Shown here piece by piece: positions 10,501 through 20,032 of a stretch of 64,000 bases of DNA. Position 1 is the stretch's first letter. Each line of letters starts with the position of its first letter. The notes below the pieces were generated by a model that was not told the DNA's origin, made no database searches, and saw only the letters and a list, made by a program, of their open reading frames with translations. Made by a program: the position numbers and the translations under genes. This DNA comes from Tiliqua scincoides. Lineage: Eukaryota > Chordata > Lepidosauria > Squamata > Scincidae. The stretch covers positions 22,458,379 to 22,522,378 of the forward strand of contig NC_089830.1 of the NCBI RefSeq assembly GCF_035046505.1, in the 5' to 3' direction.

Positions 10501-11988
10501 TGCTCTAAATTCTTACCCAAGAAATCTCAAATTATCTTAATAGAATGAGTGTACCAAAAGGAGGTTAGGATTGAAACTGATCTTCTCATATAAGATTTCT
10601 GCTGTGCTGGTTTCCAAACCCCTCCCCAAAGGTTTTGTGGAAACTGTCTGACCTCTGAGGGGGTGAGGAGCTTATGGGATGCCCTCCGGAATAATGCCAC
10701 CCTTGAAGAGCTCTACCTCGATATCACGGGCATCACCGATAGCGGCCTGGATAATATTCTGGATTCCCTGATGGGCAACACAACCCTCAAGCTCTTAACG
10801 TGAGTTTCTTCACTGAAAGCACAAGGAGGAGAAATGGGTTGCCATAGAGGGGTGGGGCCATGGTGGGCTTTCTCCTATCTAAGCCTCAGTTGGCAAACAG
10901 GGCCATCCGTCCACTTTCTTTTTAAAAAGCAGGGAGCTGAACAGAAGAGAAAGTGAGGAGAGTAGTGGGCTAGAGTGGCAGAGGCAGTCTAGCTCACCAC
11001 TCTCTTCTCTTCCACACTTCCCCCTCCATTACTGTTTGAATCCAAGGAAATAGGTAGAGTGGTGGTGGTGGTTGAAGTATATAGGATGGTGTCTCCTGCA
11101 AATCTGTCCCCTGAAAAGTTGGTTCGAGAACCGACTGCAAGTGTTTGCGGGGGCGGGGACAGGGAGGGGGGATGTGCTGCAGTAAACACGGTTCTGCGGG
11201 CACCCAGAGTCTTGCCACACTACCTGAGCGGGTCTACCAGTCTTGGAGAGGATCCAGGAGGCCCCAAGTCCTCTCTGCGGGTCTCCTCCAAGCTTTGCTT
11301 TGCTTTGCTCTGATCTGCTGGTCGGAGCAACTTCTGGTTTTCTTCGGTTTAGTGGTAGTCACTCCAACCTGCAGTACCTGGAGTGAATCGAAGTTTGGAG
11401 GAGACCCACAGAAAGGGCTGCAGGCCTCCCAGACCCTCTCCAAGGCTGGCAGACCCCCTCAGGTAGGGTGGCAAGAGTTTGGGAGCCCATGGCGCTGTGG
11501 TGCCGCTGAGGCACCCATTCCTGGGTCACCCCCCCTTAAGGGAAAAATGACCTTTTTTTGTTCCAATAGTGGGTCTCAACCCACCGCTTTGAGCATCACT
11601 ATTCTAAAGTGCTTTATGATGATCTCAACCCCCCTTTTTTCTCAGCATTGTCGGGAACCGCCTGAGCCAAGGCGGGAGGCAAATCCTCTCCGAGTTAAGC
11701 CGCAAGAAGCCAGAGCTGAAGATTATTAGCAGTTTTCTGTCTGACATGGGGTTGCTCCAAGCGTATTTGGACTGGGTGGAAGAGATCAAGGCAGACCTGG
11801 AGCAAATGGAGTCAGTCAAGAATGCTGATGCCCTGCGCTCGGTGCTGGAGGTTTTGGCAGAATCTGATGATCCGGATGCCAGCCAGGAGGCCTGGGAGAA
11901 GGCTGAGAAACTGCGGAAGGAAATCACTGCTCTCTTGAGGGAAGAAAAAGAAGAAGAAAGTGGACACTGTAGTGTCCTCTTGGCTTGA
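1558..11988 (+). CDS. CARD-NACHT-LRR receptor (NLR family, NLRC3/NOD1-like)
   Basis: Six coding exons fit GT-AG junctions with consistent phases: 1558-1891, 2049-2132, 3311-3367, 3945-5736, 10632-10799 and 11646-11988 (stop TGA), giving 925 aa. The start is the ATG directly after an acceptor (ctgcctttcag), so a 5' UTR exon is expected upstream. Residues ~10-95 resemble a NOD1-type CARD (RELLL near the start, ELQQWL at the end). The large exon encodes NACHT: Walker A GAAGIGKS (~252-259), Walker B LLVILDGLDE (~323-332), sensor TSRPSA (~373), then a helical region with FHLTIQEFLAALY. LRRs follow; exon 5 is 168 bp, the usual two-repeat NLR unit. The last ~80 residues are a charged, probably coiled helix ending CSVLLA. 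Known family role: cytosolic sensing or regulation of inflammatory signalling through CARD partners; ligand unknown. NACHT text is closest to NLRC3 as I recall it, but the CARD and few LRRs differ, so no symbol is given. No clear poly(A) signal was found close behind the stop. Confidence 0.88.
2427..2990. mobile_element. hAT-like MITE, degraded (GGGGTGTCAAAC family), NLR intron 2
   Basis: It begins GGGGTGTCAAACATAAG and shares the 'cagctaatgagtt' segment with the complete copy at 10205-10502. It is longer because of internal GC-rich inverted blocks (CTTTCAGCAG...CTGCTGAAAG). The right terminus is not recognisable. Confidence 0.55.
3570..3890. repeat. Interspersed purine-rich repeat family copy
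   Basis: The block has a GAGGCCAGGCAGG head, an agaagaggaagtgtgagaaagagtgg core and CCTCTTCTGCTCC pyrimidine runs. Related sequence recurs at about 10870-11080, 23180-23400, 36500-36760, 42350-42680, 44370-44470 and 60420-60700, often beginning near 'gccagcccatccatgaggcca'. It is a dispersed repeat of unassigned class. This copy lies in NLR intron 3 and contains exon-like sequence that is out of phase with the gene. Confidence 0.5.
6019..6472. mobile_element. Complete hAT-like MITE (454 bp) with 8-bp target duplication
   Basis: The ends are CAGGGGTGTCCAAAC and GTTTGGACACCCCTG, perfect 15-bp terminal inverted repeats. Both flanks carry CATTATGG (6011-6018 and 6473-6480), the 8-bp duplication expected for hAT. 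It has no coding capacity. It lies in the 4.9-kb intron between the NACHT exon and the penultimate exon of the NLR gene. Confidence 0.92.
6567..7127. mobile_element. hAT-like MITE with an internal 150-bp tandem duplication
   Basis: Left end CAGTGGTTCCCAAAC, right end GTTTAGGAACCACTA. The segment 6661-6810 is repeated almost exactly at 6811-6960 (period exactly 150), including the run tacttacaagtaataataa. Related copies at 996-1345 and 26423-26740 have one unit at most. No clean target duplication is visible. Confidence 0.8.
7302..7435 (+). mobile_element. SINE derived from 5S rRNA
   Basis: The first ~105 bases follow vertebrate 5S rRNA, including GGAAGCTAAGCAGGGTC, GGCCTGGTTAGTACTTGG and GGGTGCTGTAGGC, which cover the internal Pol III control region. 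They are followed by a non-rRNA tail ending AGACTGAAGGTTGCCAACC. Five copies with this head plus tail are in the window. A 5S head plus foreign tail is the SINE3-type layout. It is not a functional 5S gene: its start is altered and the tail replaces the terminator. Confidence 0.9.
8049..8445 (-). mobile_element. CR1-type LINE, 3' fragment
   Basis: Read on the minus strand this is the last part of ORF2 plus 3' UTR: 'ggcccactgtgagatacagg', 'agctgggctagatgggcc', 'ctgatccagcagggctg' and a TTATG tail. It is degenerate. At its 5' side it abuts a different LINE at about 8446. Confidence 0.8.
8446..8940 (+). mobile_element. Non-LTR LINE 3' end (R4/Dong- or L2-like), donor of the 5S-SINE tail
   Basis: The frame 8501-8914 encodes a typical LINE reverse-transcriptase C terminus: WETLASVRPAWRQAVQDGL, a basic stretch, then a CCHC-like motif (C-x2-C-x4-C..., IGLFSHTRRC). 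The stop is followed at once by a tail ending AGTCTTTCGAGACTGAAGG-TTGCCAAC, the same ~34 bases that end every 5S-derived SINE here. This implies that the SINE uses this LINE's machinery. The element is 5'-truncated; the clade assignment is from general resemblance only. Confidence 0.7.
9244..9600. mobile_element. hAT-like MITE, right end lost
   Basis: It starts CAGTGGCATTGCTAGG and follows, in opposite orientation, the complete element at 29291-29647, including 'gaaatatctttattctatc' and 'gggtgaca'-type segments. The right terminal repeat is absent. Confidence 0.65.
10205..10502. mobile_element. Complete hAT-like MITE (298 bp) with 8-bp target duplication
   Basis: The ends are CAGGGGTGTCAGAC and GAGTTTGACATCCCTG. 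Flanks are CTCTAAAT on both sides (10197-10204 and 10503-10510), a perfect 8-bp duplication. It lies ~130 bp before the penultimate exon of the NLR gene. Confidence 0.92.
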
Positions 11989-12428
11989 TCTGACCTACAA
12001 ATTGGGACCACTACCCAAAGACCAAAAGATCTGACCTTTGGTGGAGAGATTTATTCCTCCAACTTGTCTGACCCAATCCATGACACATCCATCCAAACTT
12101 GACTGTTAAGTCAGGAAAACCAGCTGCTCCAGTTTTCAGCCATGCTGGAAATGAGTTTCCCGAATCTTGGACCCGTTACTAGAACACCTTTCCAGTTATG
12201 GTCATGTGATCACAGAGAACAGGTGCAGGATTGTGGCTCAGGAGCAGAGCTCTGAATCAGGACATCTTGGACATCTGCCATGAACTCAGCCCTTCGCCTT
12301 GGGCAAGCTGCCCCTTCTCAGTCTTCCCCATCTGCAATATGGGGATAATAATATGTTCTTTGCCTTGCAGTGTTGTTGTTACAGTGCGATAATACATGCA
12401 AAGCCCATTGCAAACTCTATAGCCACTA

Positions 12429-12602
12429 AGGGCCAAATCCTATCCAGTTTTCCAGTGCTGGTGCAACTGTGCCAATGGGGCATGCACTGTATCCCGTGGT
12501 GGGGAGGCAATCACAGAGGCCTCCTCAAGGTATGGGAACATTTGTTCCCTTTCCTTAGGGCTGTATTGAGGCTGCACCAGCACTGGATTGGATTGGGCCC
12601 TA
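12429..12602. mobile_element. MITE with CCAATCCTATCCAGTTTTCC-type ends
   Basis: The left part (GGGCCAAATCCTATCCAG, then CCAGTGCTGGTG) is the near inverted complement of the right part (CACCAGCACTGGATTGGATT-GGGCCC). Related copies lie at 35779-35952, about 38580-38830 and 44592-44770. Superfamily is not clear from the ends. It is in the 3' flank of the NLR gene. Confidence 0.75.
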
Positions 12603-12672
12603 AGTTACTTGAGTGTAAGGTCAAGAACTGGCAGGACCATGGAGAAGGACCTTTCTGGAGTTTAGATTAGAA

Positions 12673-12969
12673 CAGGGGTCTCCAAACGTTTTGGCCAGAG
12701 GGCCGCATGAAATATCTGGCGCAGTGCTGAGGGCCAGAAACAAATTTAAATAAATAAATTAGAGATGGAACTTAGATGAATGAATAAATGAATGAGTGGG
12801 CTCATTCACTCAGCCTCTCTGGCCCTCAGAACAACTTCGAGATGCAATCAGAGCACAGCTCTGCTCATGTTCTGTTGAGTAGGCCAGAGGCTTTCAGACT
12901 GGCTGTGGGCCAGATAAAGGCTTGCTGTGGGCCGCATCTGGCCCCCAGGCTGGGGTTTGGAGACCCCTG
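12673..12969. mobile_element. hAT-like MITE (297 bp)
   Basis: Terminal repeats CAGGGGTCTCCAAAC and GTTTGGAGACCCCTG. Flanks GATTAGAA and GATAGAAG agree apart from a one-base gap, consistent with a decayed 8-bp target duplication. Confidence 0.85.
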
Positions 12970-13050
12970 GATAGAAGAACAAACTGAAGACTTGACATAT
13001 AAACTTTCATATGGAGACTTTGAGCATCAGCAGTGCTTGGCTACCAACCC

Positions 13051-13131
13051 TTAAGCCATTTCTGCCCAATGCTGCTTCTGTGCAACAGGGACCAAATGTA
13101 TACACCTGTGGGCTGGGCAGAAATAGGTTAA
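13051..13131 (+). mobile_element. 81-bp piggyBac-like MITE with TTAA ends
   Basis: TTAA at both ends encloses inverted arms GCCATTTCTGCCCA... and ...TGGGCAGAAATAGG. An inverse-orientation copy of the same length lies at 23817-23897 and a shortened one at 14196-14260. TTAA targets are the mark of piggyBac; the family call rests on that plus copy number. Confidence 0.75.
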
Positions 13132-14195
13132 AAAGGTTAGGACTTGGGCTTCGGAACAGGAAAAGAGTCAGGGTGTGAAGGGAAAGTGCATGGTCCTGTA
13201 AGGAACACACGGTGAACAGGTAGATCAGTGGAGAGTTATGGATAGTTGCTCTGGGGTGAGATAAAGAGCAGTGGTGTTACTACAGCTTACGTCACCTGCT
13301 GTGGGAGGCCAGCACATCATCCCCATCATGGACCTTCTCCCATGCACACCACCCTGAGCTCTTTGGAGGAAGGGAGTTATAAAAAAAAAAAATAAAGTTC
13401 TCTCCAAAGGTGTAATGGAAATGGAAAGATCCCTGGAGGAGATAGGGGGTGGTGTCAACAGTGGCCCCTTGCTGTGAGAAGCTGGGGCCTTAGATTGCAG
13501 TGAGTGTGCTGCAAAGCTGTAGCTCTTGGAGGCAACAAGGCCCTCAGGGTTAAAAGCAGCACCTGGAGGAAGGAAAAGGGAGTGGGTGCAGAAGGACGGA
13601 GTTTGGAGAGACAGCAGGTGCTTGGAGGAAAGAGGACTGACTACATGACTGATGGACTGAATGAACAGGGATTGCTGGAGACTGGTGGGTGGCTGCCATG
13701 CCCAGGGGATGCTGGGAACCCAGGTGTTGCTGCAGAAGCTGGTGACAGGAGAGGGGAGGAAGGAGGACTTCTGCAGGTTGAACAGACCCGCTACCCTGGT
13801 GGTGGGGTCCAGCAGTGCTTTCTGCAGAATTGGGGCCACTGTTGGGGAAAGAAGGGGAGCTAATTAGTTTAAAGTGGGCTTATGTTCTACAGGTGAGGCT
13901 TGGAATGGGGATTTGGCAAAACAAAAGGCTTTTTTGGGAAGGAGTATGAATATCGCCTCTCTTGGTCAGCTTTTGACGCAGCTGGTGTGTGTGTAGGTTC
14001 CCAAGAGTGTGGGAAACACACATAAATAAAGGATTTCCATGCAAGGCTTATGAGAGCATGTCTGTGTGCAGCCGGTTTTCATAAATTGGGTGCAACCAGG
14101 AACTGTCCTGTAGGTGGTGCTTTCACCCTATAATTAACCTACTCCCCCCCCCATGGAGAACTGTAGCCCCTTGAATCTCATGGGTCATGATCTGC
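13132..14195. other. Intergenic stretch, no gene recognised
   Basis: There is an open minus-strand frame of about 200 codons at 13225-13839, but it has no domain, no recognisable homology and a low-complexity look. A run of ~13 A at 13380 is the only simple repeat. I see no support for a gene. Confidence 0.4.
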
Positions 14196-14260
14196 TTAAC
14201 CATTTCTGACCAACAGGGATCAAATATGTACACCTGTGGGCTGGGCAGAAACGGGTTAAT
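14196..14260 (+). mobile_element. Short piggyBac-like MITE copy (65 bp)
   Basis: TTAA at 14196 and 14257, with arms CCATTTCTGACC and GGGCAGAAACGGG. The middle is shorter than in the 81-bp copies. Confidence 0.65.
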
Positions 14261-14640
14261 AAATAATAATGTAATAATAATAAATAATAATAAAACTTTA
14301 TTTTTATCCCGCCCTTCTCCCAAAAAGGGACCCAGGGCGGCTAACAACATATAAAACAAATTAAAACATAATTTCACAGATAAAAACATATTAAAAAACA
14401 CATTAGCAGAACCCATAAAAACAGTAGTCAGAAAAGTCAGAATAAAAGAGCATAAAACAGCAGTTCTTAGAGGAATCGGGCCTGTAAAAAAGCAACTAAA
14501 AGATATATAAAAGATGTTAAAAAGGCCATAACGTCACAAGGCTTGGTTAAACAACAAGGTCTTCAGGCCTCGCCGAAAGGACTCAAGAGAGGGAGCCATT
14601 CTCAAGTCAAGGGGAAGGGAGTTCCACAATGTTCCACAAT
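14261..14640 (-). mobile_element. Retroposon 3' region, minus strand (class uncertain)
   Basis: An AATAATAAT-rich block is followed by 'tttatttttatcccgccctt' and 'ggcggctaacaacatataaa', a sequence very common as the 3' end of squamate SINE/LINE copies read backwards. The rest (gttccacaatg repeated twice at the end) has no recognisable coding part. Confidence 0.5.
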
Positions 14641-14925
14641 GTAACATGCAGTTTGGTCTTTATTCCTTGGTACAAGGAATAAAAATAAGGGTGGCAGTGA
14701 GTGCCAATTTCCTTTTTTTTCTCCCTGGCAGGGCTCCTATGCTTTTTCACAGCCGAAACCTAACAGGCAAAGTTTTCCCCCCATGTTTTGTGTGGCCTGC
14801 TGAGTATCTCTCTGCCAGGTTGCTTTCAAATGCACAAGAACCTCTCTTGTCAGAAAACAAAATCTGGCAACTTGCAAGTGGGGAACATCCTCTTGCCTGC
14901 TCCTAAAGTCTACCCCCTCTTTGCT

Positions 14926-15139
14926 CATAAGAAGAGTCCCACTGGATCAGGCCAAAGGTCCAGCTTCCTGTATCTCACAGTGGCCCACCAGAAGCTTCAG
15001 GGAGCACACAAGAGACCCGCATCCTGTAGCCACTCCCATGCACCTGGCGTTCCGAGGTGTCCTACTTCTAATACCAGGAGGTTGTGCATACCCATCACGG
15101 CTTGTAACCTGTGATGGATTTTTCCTCCAGAAATCTGTC
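14926..15139 (-). mobile_element. Older CR1 copy, 3' part (split by the CR1 at 15140-16799)
   Basis: This is the CR1 3' UTR on the minus strand (GGCCCACTGTGAGATACAGG-type segment), ending at 'ccagaaatctgtcc'. The next expected CR1 bases (aatcc.cttttaaagg) occur only at 16796 onward, so the two parts are one element interrupted by a younger CR1. Confidence 0.85.
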
Positions 15140-16799
15140 CATAAGAACAGCCCCACTGGAACAGGCCATAGGTCCATCTAGTCCAGCTTCCTGTATCTCA
15201 CAGCGGCCCACCAAATGCCCCAGGGAGCACCCCAGATAACAAGAGACCTCATCCTGTTGCCTTCCCTTGCATCTGGCATTCTGACTTAACCCATTTCTAA
15301 AATCAGGAGGTTGCGCATACACATCATGGCTTGTACCCCATAATGGATTTTTCCTCCAGAAACTTGTCCAATCCCCTTTTAAAGGCGTCCAGGCTAGACG
15401 CCAGCACCACATCCTGTGGCAAGGAGTTCTACAGACTAACCACACGCTGAGTAAAGAAATATTTTCTTTTGTCTGTCCTAACCCGCCCAACACTCAATTT
15501 TAGTGGATGTCCCCTGGTTCTGGTATTATGTGAGAATGTAAAGAGCATCTCCCTATCCACTCTGTCCATCCCCTGCATAATTTTGTATGTTTCAATCATG
15601 TCCCCCCTCAGGCGTCTCTTTTCTAGGCTGAAGAGGCCCAAACGCCGTAGCCTTTCCTCGTAAGGAAGGTGCCCCAGCCCCGTAATCATCTTAGTCGCTC
15701 TCTTTTGCACCTTTTCCATTTCCACTATGTCTTTTTTGAGATGCGGCGACCAGAACTGGACACAATACTCCAGGTGTGGCCTTACCATAGATTTGTACAA
15801 CGGCATTATAATACTAGCCGTTTTGTTCTCAATACCCTTCCTAATGATCCCAAGCATAGAATTGGCCTTCTTCACTGCCGCCGCACATTGGGTCGACATT
15901 TTCATCGACCTGTCCACCACCACCCCAAGATCTCTCTCCTGATCTGTCACAGACAGCTCAGAACCCATCAGCCTATATCTAAAGTTTTGATTTTTTGCCC
16001 CAATGAGCATGACTTTACACTTACTGACATTGAAGCGCATCTGCCATTTTGCTGCCCATTCTGCCAGTCTGGAGAGATCCTTCTGGAGCTCCTCACAATC
16101 ACTTCTGGTCTTCACCACTCGGAAAAGTTTGGTGTCGTCTGCAAACTTAGCCACTTCACTGCTCAACCCTGTCTCCAGGTCTCAAGGACAGATCCTTGGG
16201 GGACACCGCTTTTCACCTCTCTCCATTGTGAAAATTGCCCATTGACACCCACTCTCTGCTTCCTGGCCTCCAACTAGTTCTCAATCCACGAGAGGACCTG
16301 TCCTCTAATTCCCTGACTGTGGAGTTTTTTCAGTAGCCTTTGGTGAGGGACCATGTCAAACACCTTCTGAAAGTCCAGATATATAATGTCCACGGGTTCT
16401 CCCACATCCACATGCCTGTTGACCTTTTCAAAGAATTCTATAAGGTTCGTGAGGCAAGACTTCCCCTTACAGAAGCCATGCTGACTCTCCCTCAGCAAGT
16501 CCTGTTCATCTATGTGTTTTGAGATCCTATCTTTGATGAGGCATTCCACCATCTTACCCGCTATGGATGTTAGGCTGACCGGCCTATAGTTTCCCGGGTC
16601 CCCCCTCTTTCCCTTTTTAAAAATAGGCGTGACATTTGCTATCCTCCAATCTTCTGGCACCGCGGCCGTTTTGAGGGACAAGTTGCATACCTTAGTCAAG
16701 AGGTCTGCAACTTCATTCTTCAATTCCTTAATAACTCTTGGATGTATGCCATCAGGGCCCGGTGACTTATTGATCTTTAAAAGTGAAGTCCAATCCACT
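15140..16799 (-). mobile_element. CR1-type LINE, 5'-truncated, inserted into an older CR1
   Basis: On the minus strand it starts inside the reverse transcriptase (LLKINKSPGPDGIHPRVIKE, FKKGKRGDPGNYRPVSLTS, VDIIYLDFQKVFDMVPH), then has the C-terminal part (FADDTKLFRV, MITGLGHLPYEERLRRLGLF, NTRTRGHPLKLSVGRVR) and a 3' UTR ending in TTCTTAT. A frame break and short loss lie near 16187, where VPQGSVL is followed at once by the ETG that normally comes after the YIND(L) region. It is very close in sequence to the copy at 54787-55838. Confidence 0.92.
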
Positions 16800-17045
16800 T
16801 TTAAAGGTATCTGGGCCAGATGTGATCACCACATCATGTGGCAAGGAGTTCCACAGACTAATTACGTGTTGGATGAAGAAATAATTCTTTTGTTTGTCCT
16901 AACTCTCCCGACACTAAATTTTAGTGGATGTCCCCTGGTTCAGGTGTTGTGTGAGAGGGGAAAAGAGCATCCTCATATCCATTCTATCAATCCCCTGCAT
17001 GATTTTGTATGTCTCAATCATGTTTCCCCCCCCCCATGGGCTCCT
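16800..17045 (-). mobile_element. Older CR1 copy, 5' part of the split element
   Basis: Minus-strand CR1 C-terminal ORF2 sequence (cf. 'ccacagactaattacgtg', 'ttttgtatgtctcaatcatg'). It continues the element interrupted at 15139. It is more diverged than the inserted copy. Confidence 0.82.
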
Positions 17046-17709
17046 CTCCACAACCCCATCCCTCTGCACAGCTCCTTCTCTTGCCTTAATAGGACCCTCC
17101 TCCTCCTGCAGACTACAGGGCTGTTCACACATTATGCTGTACCGGGGTTTGTAATGTGTGTTCTCTATTGACTCTGACACCCCCCTTCTTTTTCAAGTCC
17201 AGGGCACAGGAAAGAAGACAAGGGGCTGGCACCTCATTGGGGATGCAAAGGCACCACTTGACCCATGTGCCAGGGGGTCTTGCATCAGCCCTGTTTGGTG
17301 CCCAGTCCCAGCTACACCCAAATCTGGATGGCAGATTTGCAAATCTGGATTGCAATTTGAATTGCACCTTTAGGAAGGGGGTGAAAACCCAAATACAGCC
17401 AAATCTGGATTGCAATCTGGACTGCACCACTAGGAAGTGGAGGAAAGAAAAGCCCAAACTGGCCATGTCTGTTCACCTCTAGTTAATTATAGCCCTTATT
17501 TCCCCCCACGCCCCCTTCCCTTGCCCCCCCACCGCACGCCTTGAGCCGTCCCTGGCCAGTATGTGTGCGCGCGCCCCCTAGCGGCTGCACTTGGGCTCGT
17601 GCTTTGGCTGGTGCAGAGGCGGTAGAGCGGGCGCAGCAGAGCAGTTAAGACGGTAAAGGGAGTTGGGGGTCGCTCAGCCCCCTGCAGGCTGTTGTGCTTT
17701 TTGCCTCCC

Positions 17710-18030
17710 AGCCCTGGAGGAAGCTCTTCTATGCAGATTTGATGCCCCCCCCCAAGAACCTCCCCCCCATATAAAACCTCTACCCTGCCCTGGGGAAAGC
17801 TCTTTAATGCAGATTTGGTGCCCCCCAAGAACTTCCCCAATCAGAAAACCCCTCCCTTGCCTACCCTGTCCTGGAGAAAGCTCTTCTATGCAGATTTGAT
17901 GCCCCCAAGAACCCCCCCCCATATATAACCCCTCCCTTGCCCACCTTACCCTGGAGGAAGCTCTTCTATGCAGATTTGATGCCTCCAAGAACACCCCCCC
18001 CCCCAAATATAAAACACTTCCCTTGCCCAC
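17710..18030. repeat. Minisatellite, four ~72-86-bp units
   Basis: Units start near 17710, 17796, 17868 and 17947. Each has the core GAAGCTCTTCTATGCAGATT or a one- to three-base variant, followed by 'gatgcccccaagaac', a C run and 'ccctcccttgcc'. Unit lengths vary mostly through the poly-C run. Confidence 0.85.
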
Positions 18031-18216
18031 CATCAGAAACTACCTTCTCTTTAGCAGTCTGATCTGAACCCCCCCTCCCCTGGACACTCCTTCCTAGGCC
18101 TTAGTTTGAAGCTCCCTTAATTTGAGTTACAGAAAAGAGCTCACCCAGCAACAGCAGTACACATGTACAGAGGCCCATAGGCTTGGGCCCTTAACTGAAT
18201 CCATGAGCTTCTAGAG

Positions 18217-18721
18217 CAGCGTTTCTCAAACTGTGGGTCAGAACCCGCTTGGTGGGGCAGGACCAGATTTCTGGTGGGTCCTGCAGAGCCTCCAATGAAA
18301 ACATGAGTGATGGAAAGATCAAATAACTGCCTCAAGGCTATTCAAAAATCTGATAGCTGCTCACTACTCTGCAAAGAGCTGAGCTCCTGCAGTTTGCAAC
18401 CTTGTGTAAACAGAGAGAGATAAATGTTTGTGTGTCTTTTTTTCTGGTATGTTTTTTTCCAAGTTCGTCAGTGACAGGTAGGTGGGGCGGGTGAAGGAGG
18501 GTCTCATAACTAAGCCCCTCAAACCTTGAGGCTATTCATTAGGGCTGCTTCATAATGAGAAATGAATCGAGGTTCATTTGAAATTGATAAATATTTGATA
18601 AATATATATATATTTTAATTTATACATCACTTTTTTTTAAGTCTCATAAAGCTAGGTGGGTCCTGATGAGAGTGTCATTTTAAAACTTGGGTCCCGCTGC
18701 AAAAATGTTTGAGAGCCACTG
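18217..18721. mobile_element. hAT-like MITE (505 bp)
   Basis: Ends CAGCGTTTCTCAAAC and GTTTGAGAGCCACTG. The interior shares 'caaataactgcctcaaggc' and 'ctcctgcagtttgcaa' blocks with the copies at 996 and 6567. Flanks TTCTAGAG and CTCTATGG do not form a clear duplication. Confidence 0.75.
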
Positions 18722-18929
18722 CTCTATGGAATAGACTGAGTTGGAGTTGCTTTTTTCTATGGGAAGAAAAAGACTGGGCAGGACAATTGTGACTTTTAAG
18801 GATCAAGTATGATAAATAAGTTGCGTTAGATTCTTGTCGACCAAAAGACATACTCCCCATTGCGGGGGGGGGGGGGCGGACCACCACTGTCCTTTCAAGT
18901 ACCTAGCAGCCTGTTGCTTTTGCACAGAT

Positions 18930-19060
18930 TGTTTGCCTAGATTTTTATCCCTTCCAGAGAACTCACAATGCCATTTGCATTCCCTCCCCTTTCAGTTTCA
19001 TAGCAACCCTGTGAGGTGGGCTGGGCAGAGTGATTGTGACTTGCCCAAGGTCAGTCCAGC
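18930..19060 (-). mobile_element. tRNA-derived SINE, 3' part (Sauria type)
   Basis: On the minus strand it has the typical 'cttgggcaagtcac' and 'cctcacagggttgctatgaa' segments and a 'gggataaaaat' end. The tRNA-like head is missing. Confidence 0.55.
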
Positions 19061-19624
19061 AGTAAGTAGCACCAAACAGACACCCTTAATTGTGCCCACT
19101 TGGCAAATAAATCCACTTTACTTGCACACAGGTAACTGGTTAGTTGCTGTAGCAAATACCATGAAAGTGCTTACGCTTTGGTCAGTTTATAAATAACTTG
19201 GTCCATCGCTTGAAAAATTGATTTTAAATTGGCCCCTTTTCTTCATTTAAGTTCAGGTTTTAAATAACACCACCCCGGTGCTGAGCCAGGACTTGAGCCC
19301 ACTGGTGTACCTGGGGGTATGCATGTCGAAGGTTGCAAATGCTTCAGGTGGCACACGGAGGGGAGGGGGGAGCAATCCACTCCCCCCAATACTCTTTTTT
19401 TCACAAATTTTTTTCAGAGCGCAACAAGCCAAAGCGCAACTTTTTCACTCTGAAAAAAGTGAATCTGCACACCTCTGACTGCCTCCCCATTCTCCCCCCC
19501 TTTTTTAAAGGGGAAAAAGGGGGGCCCCTCAGATCAGCGCAATAATACTGGAATTACTTTTGGTCAGGGGTGACCAGGGTTGCTATCGTGCCTCTCCAGG
19601 GGTGACTTGCCCATATATGTTTGT
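19061..19624. other. Stretch with no recognised gene
   Basis: AT-rich unique-looking sequence, then a 'cactggtgtacctgggggtatg' segment and G/C and T runs at 19350-19530. No exon or repeat family identified with confidence. Confidence 0.4.
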
Positions 19625-20032
19625 TCAATCCGGTTCACCTAGGAAGCTTTGTAGCTGAGCAAGGGTTTGAAGTCCACCTCCCAAACCACTACACAATCCT
19701 GGCTCTTAATTATGATTAATTATTAATATTAATTAATAGAATGAGAACTCTGTTATTGATTAACCATAGCACCCTCTCTATACATGGCACTTTGGAGAGA
19801 GTTGTGTCACCCAGAGACGGATTTTGCTCCAAAGAATTGACAATTTGTGGGCTAAACAAGAGGTTTGATCACAGCCATCCAGTCCTTACTAGGCCAGGCA
19901 GGAGAGCTTTAATGTGAAGTGTGGACAGGGAGGAGTTAAACTCCCGACACCCTTCCTCTGTGTGCTTACCCCCCAAGCTGAGTCTCCCCCCACCCCCAAA
20001 GCAATAGCTTTACTATCATTATAGCAGCAAAT
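19625..20032 (-). repeat. Left arm of a ~410-bp inverted repeat flanking the RGG gene
   Basis: Read backwards, this matches 24447-24860 over its length at roughly 85% by eye: 'tttgctgctataatgatagt', 'gagtttaactcctccctgtc', 'ggatggctgtgat', the TTAATTAAT-rich block and the SINE part with 'acaaagctt'. The block contains a tRNA-type SINE end plus non-SINE sequence. It is either two copies of one composite element or the product of an inverted duplication. Confidence 0.85.

Noticed and set aside
13225-13839. 204-codon minus-strand frame
   Set aside because: No domain, no splice or promoter signal, Ser/Pro/Leu-rich composition expected by chance.
15669-16277. 202-codon plus-strand frame, also at 55326-55886
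   Set aside because: Antisense of CR1 ORF2. It recurs in every young CR1 copy and is not a gene.
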